From positions 39,205,512 to 39,269,511 of the forward strand of contig OZ020306.1 in assembly GCA_963971305.1 (NCBI GenBank): a DNA stretch of 64,000 nucleotides, read 5' to 3'. Below are positions 46,130 through 55,559 of the stretch, one piece after another (positions within the stretch are counted from its first letter, which is position 1; every line of letters starts with the position of its first letter). Both the position numbers and the translations under genes were made by a program. The notes beneath the pieces were generated by a model. The model was not told the DNA's origin. It did no database searches and saw only the letters and a program-made list of their open reading frames with translations. This DNA is from Arcuatula senhousia. Taxonomy: Eukaryota; Mollusca; Bivalvia; Mytilida; Mytilidae.

Positions 46130-46231
46130 ACTTAAAGGTTCCGGCTTCGTTGTTAACGGACGTCGACGGCACGTAACGTCATAAAGCGATGCCACATCCG
46201 GCAATAGTAGCGTCATGCGCATTGAGTTGTG
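46130..46231 (-). promoter_or_regulatory. conserved promoter block of paralogue A
   Basis: On the minus strand: ATGCGCATGACGC, CCGGATGTGGC, TATGACGTTACG and GACGTCCGTTAAC, then about 20 bases to the ATG. The same motifs in the same order precede paralogue B (52617-52707), while neighbouring intergenic sequence differs. TGACG/TGACGTTA resemble CRE/ATF sites, CCGGATGT an ETS site and ATGCGCAT an NRF1-like half-site (known motif shapes; binding is inference). Part may be transcribed 5' UTR. Confidence 0.6.
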
Positions 46232-49200
46232 TTAGATGCCACAGAATTGATTTGTCAGGAGCGTCAAATCAAGTTAACAATAAATTGCCGAACTGGTTGA
46301 TGTCAATTTCAGAATGTCTTAAAACAAATGATATAGACAATTGGATCTTAACAAACTAAATTGTAACACTATACATTTTGACAAAACGAATATCACAACG
46401 GTCCTTACTTTATACAGGTAATTCAAAGCAAATGTTTGGTTGTACTAACATTTTTCCTAGGGAAACAAAGTTTGATGGACTTTACAACCGGTTTCCTTCT
46501 GTGTGTTTTCGTCATGCATGATCATGACTTCTATAATTTCTTCAGAGCTCAGTCAAACAATATAGGGTAATTTATTTTATTTAAAGCCAAAAGTTGTGAT
46601 CAGAGCATTATCCAAAAATATAAGTTTTTTGCATTTTTTTTTTCAGGTCATCTTTTACATCACGTCAACCGATCAACATCCGGCACAGAGTTTCTGTTGT
46701 TTGCTTTATATTTTGCAAACTCCGCGCAGTGATCGGCTCCATCCAGAACTACTTTCTGTCTTACACCAGTGGACGGAACGGGAACGGGCACTGCGCGGAG
46801 TTTGTATATTTTGTTGTAAATTATACGGGTCTTTTGTCATGGTTGTTTTGTTTTTAATGTTGACATATACCTTAATTTCTTCGATATATAGGTCCTAAGC
46901 AGGGGCGAATCCAAGCTTATGAATATTCTTAAAAGGGTTATTTGAAAGCAATGATTTGAAAGTGTTTGTATGCACGAAAATGATTAATTGGGTTTCATGT
47001 CTCCACTAACTCTGAATCCACCAACTCTAAGTTGATAACAGTGGTATACTATGGCACAACTGAATACCCATCATTCCAGCTTTACCTCAAATATCTGCTC
47101 AAGTCGCGATTTTCTGTAGGACGTTACGCACAATATTGGTGTTACCTAACGTTACACGTTAAACAAAGATTAATGACGTCGTGTTCAATGTTACAACGTA
47201 TTCAACTATATGCAAAGCAGTTTAATTTAACATATATAAATGTATTAACAAGAAAATTCAAATAATTAAAGCTGAATTGCTTTTCTTAGCTTAATCTCAT
47301 TTACGAACAATATGTGTTTTTTCAGTTTCTTTGAAATCTCTTTCCGTAAAGTACTAATAGTTTCTGTTAATTTCGGCCGTGTTTTTCATGTAATGTAAGT
47401 TTGAGGGCAGGCAATCATCTGTACATGAAAAGGAATGTTGTTTTACATGAAATTTAAACAGACACAAGAATGGAATTCTTCGGTCCCCCGACGATGGGCA
47501 AAAATTCTTATTCTGCTCGTTAAACAGGAAGTAGGTAAGCAACATTTTATTGTTTAACCTTACTCATTTCATAAACTTTAATATGGGTCCCAGGTCAGGA
47601 ATAGACTCTCAGCAGCACTATACCTTCTGGGTAAAAGTTAACTTATTGGCAACGTTCCCCGTGTATATTAAAGAACACTACTGCAGGTCTCGGTAAGAAT
47701 AGGTCCGTAGGATCCCATGTAGTAGGCTAATTGCCCGACAATACTCATCACTCCATTTAACATTCGTTACCGAGATGTCCCTATCCCACTTCTATGGTCG
47801 CTTAATCATCAATTCATGTTCATTTTATCACCACCTTCCTGTCGCTGTTTTAAAGCAACAACCAACTTACTTGAGAAGTCGCCAGACAGACCAGGCGCTC
47901 CACCATATCATTAGGGACGGACCATTTAACTTAATGGAGGGGCTTGTTTTTTGTTTTTTTTGGTCAGAATTTTTTTTTTAATCTAAGGCAACGCGACAGA
48001 ATATTTTCTTTGTTATTATTAGAATAATTTTATAGCAGAAATCCTTCTTCAGAATATTTGTTTCCTAACCCTCTTCTGCCAAAATATGTTTTTCTTCATA
48101 AGAATGTGTGTGAAATTCGTTACATATTTTGTCAAACTTAAGGGTACTGAACAAAACTGACCGAGAGTTCACAAAGTTGGTTTATACCTTAATCAAATGA
48201 ATATTATCTAGCCCGGCATAGAAAAAGTAACTTTTTAGTAGAAAAGGAGTCCTAGCTGAAATAGTCACAGATAGACCCCCTTTTCAAACAAGGAACAGAA
48301 AATATCAAAACAAGAGCTTTGCCAAAGAGTCCTGCCTTAAGACAGGCATATATAAAATGTGGCGGGGTTAAACTAGTGTTTGGGGCCCAAACTCCCCCTA
48401 TCAATATTCCCCGACTTAACACAAAAGTTGACACGCAATAAAGTCGAATCAATTCCATTAGAGAGAACCTTAGACGAAAGACAACAAGAACAAACGAACA
48501 GTGGAGGAACTCTAAAGCATGTATGTCATTCCCGGTTTTCTAATTTGCGATTTTCCCCGATCATGTATACAACACAAACAATTTTGACTAAAAAAAAATG
48601 CTAAAAAAAAATACTTTTTTTTATTTCATAAAACTCATTTTGATTTTGAGTAAGGCTTTCGTACAATGGATTATATATAGTTGACATTTCATTCATTTTC
48701 TCCCGGTTACTGTTTTGTTCATTGATAGCAACCAGACATGTTGTAATGTTGACTGTTACTTCGTGCTGTTATCGTTCGTTTTTACTAAATTTTGTCGTCC
48801 TTTCGGACTCCATTGGTACCTCTTTTCCTTCTTCATTACAATTTTTTAATTGGATGGTTGTGTCGCGTACATATGCACTTATTCTGTATCTCATTATTTT
48901 TTATCGTATGCATTTTTAAAATAAATAGCAAGACAGATTCAAACAAAATTTGTGGTATTTTACACAAATCATCACAAAGAAGTTATTATAACAAAATTAG
49001 TCGTAATTAAAACAGAATTATTCTCTCTGTCTTCTTTAACGTCTTCCTGAAAAGTAAAGATATATAACGCTTTCGTTTTTTAATTAATCAAGATAATTAT
49101 AATTGTTTAGGTCCATTTTTTAATTGTCTTAATGTATCATTTTTTATAGTATTTAAAGGCGTATCTAACCTACTTAACTTCACATTAAAGTAATAATGTA

Positions 49201-49579
49201 GAAATTCCCCATGTGCGAAAAAATAAGCTTTCGTATTTCCAAGGCAGGGCGTCTAGTTAAATGTGTGTTCTTAAGATGTGATATTTGTCGAAAGTATTTT
49301 GGAGAGCAAAGTTATCTAAGCCACAACTCTGGCAAGCTAAATGTAACAAAATTACTGAAGATCCATCATCGGAACCCTCAGCATCGAATTTATCATGACT
49401 CAATTTGGGGGGGGGGGCTACTGACTATATTTAAATGCTTCTGCAGATCTAAATATTTCTGTTTACAGTATTCTTTGATTCTCTGTCATATAATGGCCCT
49501 TGTTGTCCCATGCGTTTGGTTAATAAAACATTCTTCTTCTATAATTATTGAACACACCATTTGTTTTTTGTTTGTTTTT
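46232..49579. other. intergenic region between the two paralogues
   Basis: No gene recognised. It holds a 16-bp-stem inverted repeat (46716-46804), a dispersed repeat related to 7935 (about 47592-47890), a weak AAAGGTAATAAC-type remnant (about 48290-48400) and fragments of two other families (48755-48840, 48852-48897). The long open frame at 49211-49684 runs antisense over the last exon of paralogue B and is not credible. Confidence 0.5.
46716..46804. repeat. inverted repeat, 16-bp perfect stem, GC-rich
   Basis: CAAACTCCGCGCAGTG (46716-46731) pairs perfectly with CACTGCGCGGAGTTTG (46789-46804) across a 57-base loop in an otherwise AT-rich setting. Outside it, TATATTTTG-like sequence appears on both sides. 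It could be a small foldback element or a structured transcript. Confidence 0.85.
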
Positions 49580-52500
49580 TCACTTGTTAGCTTCGTGTTC
49601 TTGTGTGTATATGTCTTTTGTGTGTTTTTCATATTTACCAAAGTATTTCTGGAGTCTTCTAACATCACATTGCACTTCTTCTAATGGCAGTTTGTCTTCT
49701 CTGGCGTGACTCTCAAATCTCTTTAATTCTCTTTCTGTAAATTATTATCAGTATGTTTAAGTATGCTAGGGAAAAATTTTATGTACAATTGTGATAAAAA
49801 CTGTTAAAATCAATTTCAAAGACATATTTAAGTTCAGCATATTCATTGAATAATGATTTCGACATATTCGGAAAATTCAATCTTATACCTATGCACCTAT
49901 ACGAGTATTGGTCTTGCATCTATTTATTCAGATTCAGAATCTAATGATATATGACATCCCCAGTCATTTTAAAGTGATTCATTATGATATTTTTTTCAAT
50001 ATTTGAAAACTATTCAAGACATGATTATGCGGGGGTATATAAAAACAACACTTTATTAATACCTGTGTATGCTTTTGCCATGGTAAGTTGAGCCTGGATA
50101 TCTTTCTGTGTGATTGCTTTAAATTCTTCGATGCCAAAGTCGCCGAATGCCCGCATTTCGTTTTCCCATGATCTCTTGCAGTAAGTGATTTCTTCCAAAA
50201 TTCTTCCATATGATGTTGGTTCCTGTTCGTTCTTTTGGAGTTTTGAGAATCGTAATTTGATAGCTTTAGACTTAGTTTCCAATTCATCAAACTTTGCTTC
50301 AGTTCCTTAAAGATAAAAAATTAAAATTATGTCTTCATTTATTTTGCTAGTAAACAACAGAAAGCTCTATTTTTGTTACGGCATAAACAACGAATATAGG
50401 ACTAACAGACTTTAAAAACATAAATGGTTAAGTAAAGTTTATGACTTGGTCCCCTCTATCGATACAATCAATCGTTGCAACGTCAATGTTCATTGAAAAC
50501 GAAAATAAACAGGAGGAAAACAGTCCATTTGTCGTCTTAACTTTGAACTCCCAGAGGAGCACGTCCCTATTGTTAGAGGATATGACGAATTGTCAAAAGT
50601 TTCGTCTTTTATAAGTCAGTTTAAGCCGAATATTTTTCTTTAGCAAATTTCATTTTTCAATATGATAAGTTTGCGAGATTTGAGACAGGCATTTTATAAA
50701 ATTAAACTGGGGATTGTGTAATCAAATTACAATCTTAATGCAGTTTTGTACCATAAAACCTGGTTTAACCATTCGTTTCTTTTGAAATACCCGTATTAGG
50801 TAAAGGCCATTGCGATCTTCAATTTCTCCGATAGGTATTTGCCTTGTTTTTCTTTTCTTCTTAGACACTTAAGAAAGTTCGTCCGATTCGTCAATTTTGT
50901 TATTACCTTTATTATCAATTATGATCAATTATGAGCAACAAACAGGGAAACATAAATACGGTAATGAATTCAACGGCACATAAAAAGAAACAGTCATGAA
51001 CCATAGCTTCGATCGTAGCTCGTTTTATCTAAGGGTTCATATTGAACGGCAAAACAAACCTTGGATGGCAAATATAACTGACTGAAATTCACATCGGTTT
51101 TACTTAGAATTACAGATAATTTATCCATAGATTGTATCCAAAAGAAGACAATTAAATGCAATCTAAAACCCTTCTTCTTGATTCTTATGTACGAATCATA
51201 AAACAAAGTTCTAAGGTTGATTTCGATGACACTGTTATTTTCGTAATGCTGCACATGCATATTTCAATGCGTAACCCCTCATCAGCAGCATTAAAATAGG
51301 CCGAAAACCACATTGACACAAGTGTCGAAATCGACGCACTGTTAAAAAAATCGAGCAAAGAAGCCAACCCCATCAAATTTAAACTTAAAATTTAACATTT
51401 TTATACATACCCTGGTAAAAACTGGTAACAACATTGACCTTAGACTGTAAACTGGTAATACTCTCAGAAAATGATTGGAGTTCTGTAAGTAAAAAGTCAA
51501 AGTTTCCAAATGCTTTTAGGGAATCATGATTCCGGTGATATTTTTCTGACACATTTGATACTTTTACTTACTCAACGAGATTAAACGTTACTTAAAAATC
51601 GCCTTAATGTGTAGTTGTCATTTGTTTGGTACTCGTTTTCTCCGTTGGTTTTGAATTGAGCTTTCCCATATTTACCAAAACAATAAAGCAACTTTGCTCC
51701 TCGTTTAGTTGTTGTATTTACTCAAGAAACTTTATGGAAGACATCATGTGCCCGTAGAATAATATGGGATCTCTATTGCCCTAAATCTACAGATTGGATT
51801 TGCCATCGTTTATGCTTTGGCCTGCAACTAATTGATCGTTTACATCTCGACAGTGTGTTGTTACGAGCAGGAACTGCTTACCCTTCCGCAGCAACTGAGT
51901 TCAATCTCGTTACGACCTGAACTCGAGTTACTGATTGTAGTTTGGTAGTTTTTGTGCATTTCTTTTTATCTGTTTTTTTTTTTTTTTTTTTTTTTTCATT
52001 TTGTTTTTGTTGGTATCGACTGATTTTATCTTTGTCTTTTCGGACTTTTAAAATTCGAATGCCAATTGGTACTTCTTACTTCTTTGATAGTATATAGTAA
52101 ATAGTTTTCAAAGCTACATAAGGTGCTCGACAATGATTACCTTTATTTTGATTCCTCATAGAGCACAGCTGATACAACACACACATAATACATGTGATGA
52201 TGATAGCTGCTGCGACAAGTTTTGAGTATTGCATGTCAAAACTAATCTGAAAGAGTTAAAAAAATCTCCATTGGTTTAGCTATAAGATTAATCATCTTAA
52301 GGATGGAATACTGAAAATCCTAAAGAAGAGATTAAAACAGATTGACAAGGAAAAAAGTTTTACATGCATTTAAATTTATGGGAGTATAGCTTATTTGACA
52401 AAAGATAGTTCTGACATATAGAAGACGAAAATCATTCTTTATCAATATTTAGATTTATTCTTATTTCCGAATCTATATTGCAAGTTCAATCGAACTACTT

Positions 52501-52616
52501 GTACATACCACAACACTTATTGGTTCTGTGATCCTTTGTACGTTCTCATTGTATCCAACTCTCAATGGTAGACAAAACAAGACGAAAAAAACTTTGAGCA
52601 AAAAGACTACCGCCAT
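49580..52616 (-). CDS. paralogue B: small signal-anchor/transmembrane helical protein, unknown
   Basis: Five exons on the minus strand: 52509-52616, 52141-52246, 51411-51482, 50063-50305, 49580-49734. The first four have exactly the lengths of paralogue A (108, 106, 72, 243), with the same phases; 227 residues. Start MAVVFLLKVFFVLFCLPLRV; second hydrophobic span LVAAAIIITCIMCVLY (about 46-61); ELQSFSESITSLQSKV; RSWENEMRAFGDFGIEEFK (about 134-152); KDIQAQLTMAKAYTGEREL. The C-terminus is longer than in A (FGKYEKHTKDIYTQEHEANK). The upstream ATG corresponding to A's 46222 runs into a stop, fixing the start at 52616. Divergence is mostly substitution without indels, consistent with tandem duplication and continued coding constraint. 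Family not recognised. Confidence 0.85.
50750..50915 (-). repeat. AAAGGTAATAAC repeat family, minus copy (paralogue B intron 3)
   Basis: AAAACCTGGTTTAACCATTC, CATTGCGATCTTCAATTTC and TTTTGTTATTACCTTTATT: reverse complement of the copies at 34176 and 38555. Confidence 0.65.
51858..52085 (+). repeat. GGAACTGCTTAC repeat family, plus copy (paralogue B intron 2)
   Basis: GAGCAGGAACTGCTTACCCT, TCCGCAGCAACTGAGTTC, GAGTTACTGATTGTAGTTTG, a long T-run (about 51968-52000), then TTTTCGGACTTTTAAAATTC and TTGGTACTTCTTACTTC. Confidence 0.65.
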
Positions 52617-52707
52617 ACTGGAAGGTTTCGGCTTCGTTGTTACGGACGTCGACGGCTCATAACGTCATAAGCAAAGCCACATCCGGCCTCGGCAGCGTCA
52701 TGCGCAT
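52617..52707 (-). promoter_or_regulatory. conserved promoter block of paralogue B
   Basis: Minus strand: ATGCGCATGACGC, CCGGATGTGGC, TTATGACGTTATGAG, GACGTCCGTAAC and a GAAGCCGAAACC phrase just before the ATG. Motif order and spacing match 46130-46231. Confidence 0.6.
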
Positions 52708-55559
52708 TTTGTCTTATTTGATGCCGCAGAAATTGATCAGCTGGAACAAAAGATTAGATGCAATAGGTTTTCGCCAGGAGCATATAAAGGTGAACAACAA
52801 ATTGACGAATGGCATCATAAATATCAAAGTGTCCTTTAGAAATAAACCAATAATCTAGACTAACAGATCGAAGCTTTCTAAGTTACATAACATTATATCC
52901 TTTTAGACGCACATGATGAATATTGCAAAGGCCCTGACTTGGTTCAGGCATTTTAAAACAAGTGTTGAGTTTACATTAATAATTCGCGCCAAACTTTTGC
53001 TTATCGTGGCTTTGCTCTTTGTCTCCAGTGGGTGGTATTTGATGTTAAACATGCCATCTTAAAATAATTCTTCTTAGTTCTTATGCGGCTGTTTCAAGAA
53101 TGATCCACTTACATGACTTGCGGTAAAACATATACGTCAGTGTTGCAGTCATAAAAAAGCACTTCGTGTGATACGAGTAGTGTCGCACAAAAGAAACAGT
53201 GGTTTCAAGGTTTATTTGCACAATCTCCATAGCTTATAGGTCGTAGATGTAATTACAAGACTCAGTTGTCTAAACGTATAAATGTTGTGTGTGTTTTTTT
53301 TTTCTTTTGGATTTTGGTGTTTTGTTTTGTTTCTTGCCTTGCCTGTGTAGATGCAGCAATAAACTTTCAATATCTCAATAAAGTAATTTATGTACTACAT
53401 TGATAACTAAGATCTCTGCCGTAGCCGCAATTTTCTGTTGAAATTCGGGGTTGGGGCACGTCTTTGCTCCAAGAGCTTCGTCTATTCTTTATTGACTGAG
53501 AACACTGATTACTTGCGTCTTGGGAAGCATCGTCATTTAGTTTGTAAGCTGGCTTATTTTATTCGGACGTTTTAGTGATACGAAAGAAATCAAATTACAA
53601 CCAAAATTCCGGACAATAGACTTTGCTACCGGCCTGACCATGCTGACGCGCTTTTCGTCCAGAGGCGCTTTAGGTAAATGTTGTACTGGTATGACAAACA
53701 CAATATCATTAATAAGAGCCATTGGCGGATCCAGAAATTCTGAAAAGAGGGGCACCACTGACTGGACTAAGAGGGGCCCGCTTTGGTCACGCTTCCCTGA
53801 TTTCCTATATATTCAACCAATTTTTTCCGCCAAAAGGGGGGGCGGCCCCCCCTAGCCCCCCCCCTGGATCAATGAGAGCATTGAGCGATAGATAAAAAAA
53901 AACTAAGTTGGACCCAAATTCTGACAAAGACCACCCTAAGTTTGGAGTAAAAAGAACCTAATGGTTGACGGCCGTGGAATTGTCAGAAATTGACCATTGA
54001 AGGACAATTTCATTCCTTTAATGTATTCATCAGCACAAAATTGTAGATGCTGGAACAGTATAACCTGAAGCCCAAGGATCAAAATTCAAGCCGCTGAGCA
54101 ATGCTAACAATCTAGGGTTGAAACATTAGAATGAAAATTGTAACCGAAAAATCCAGGCAATAAATTTGCTGCCTCCGTCATTTAAGCCAAGAACTTTTAT
54201 TTCATTGCTGTATTCTTGATTAAGCAAACAGATATAAATCAACAATTGAATCATTTATGCAACACATATCATGTCAGTGTAGGGTTGCGTTATTATTCCG
54301 CCGGCAGTTTTGTTTGCCTTCTTTTTTTGTTTGTTAGTTTTTGTTTGTTTGCATATTGTTTTTTTAAATTGTTTGTTTTAAACTTTTGAGCAACATGTTT
54401 GAACGAAAAGATTTCAATAAGTTCAAGATTATAACATACGGATTTTATCCGACATTGACTCCATAATTATTATTTGTTTACCTGAACGTTTTTACCCACA
54501 ATCCAACAGGTGAAAGAATGCATTTGTCGTTGGAAAGGTAAACATTTCGAAAGAAAATGCAAAAACATACAATATTCATTTAAATATGCAAGTTAAACGG
54601 AAACCATAACTCAAGCATAATAGTTTTATTAACTTTATGTGCTTGTCACAAAGATCACACCTCCATTTCAAGTGTAGGAACTTTTGAGCAACATGTCTGA
54701 ACACAACACAAAGATGTCAAAAATCGACAGTTAAATGTCACATCGTATTTTAAAAACAACATGTGCAGCTAATGTGTTTATGTTTCAATAGGTAATTGAA
54801 CTGCTTCTAAAATTCAACAATTTTCATAGCTGAAAAAGTGTTGCATAAATAAAGCTTTTGTGAATCACTGAATGTTCAGTTCAGTATCGACAATACCATA
54901 CATTGAAAGTTTAAACTGGTCACAGAGTAATTCTCGCCACCAAATTTTCAAACATTCATTGTGAAATAATTTAGACAGTCAGATCAGAAATGCAACCTGA
55001 TTCAGAGATAGGACAAAATTGCCTTTAAAATGAGCTATTCCATGAATTTTAGTGGAATTATAGCGAAATAATCTGCAATGTGGCGAAAATTACTTTTGAG
55101 AAAAAAGTGGCAAGATCTACTCTGTGACCAGTAGTACTGTAATCCCAGTGAAGTTTTATTAAAATTTCAAGCTTCGTAAAAAGACAACACATCTTTTTTA
55201 AAAAACACTGTAAAACCTACATTTTGTAAAATATATAGTTAAAAGGTGCATCAGTGTTTTAAATATTTGCATCGTTTTTGTTAATAAACTTTTCATTTTG
55301 TTATAAAAGCACCTTTTTGGATTTTTCAGGTTTATGAAAGCCCATCACACATGTAAATTATTTCAACAAACACATGTCAGCTTAAAATTTAGCACTTTTA
55401 TATCAAAATGACCATTTGACAATGTTTTACAAAATCCTTTCCCATTATGTCATTCAACCTTATATATACATATTTACAATGTACACTTTTAATTTCTAGG
55501 TGACAGGGCCTTTGTAATATTTTTTTTGGTGTCACAGTTGATTACACACTAAACCTTTC
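52708..55559. other. intergenic region upstream of CEP164-like gene
   Basis: AT-rich. It contains one MITE-like repeat (53724-53870) and a fragment near 53640 resembling the GACGAAACGCGC repeat in reverse. A TTTGGTGTCACAG sequence at about 55536 could be a splice acceptor for the exon carrying the CEP164 start codon. No other gene recognised. Confidence 0.45.
53724..53870. mobile_element. MITE-like repeat with GGCGGATCCAGA ends
   Basis: GGCGGATCCAGAAATTCTGA at the left, CCCCCCCCTGGATC at the right, with a GGGGGGGCGGCCCCCCC palindromic tract just inside. Family of 14069 and 42564. The open frames over it are repeat-derived. Confidence 0.6.

Noticed and set aside
46022..46222. Upstream in-frame ATG extending paralogue A by 31 residues
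   Set aside because: The corresponding reading in paralogue B hits a stop, and the stretch coincides with the conserved promoter block.
49211..49684. 157-residue plus-strand open frame
   Set aside because: It runs antisense over the last exon of paralogue B, is interrupted by a G-run and contains low-complexity Phe/Val/Cys sequence.
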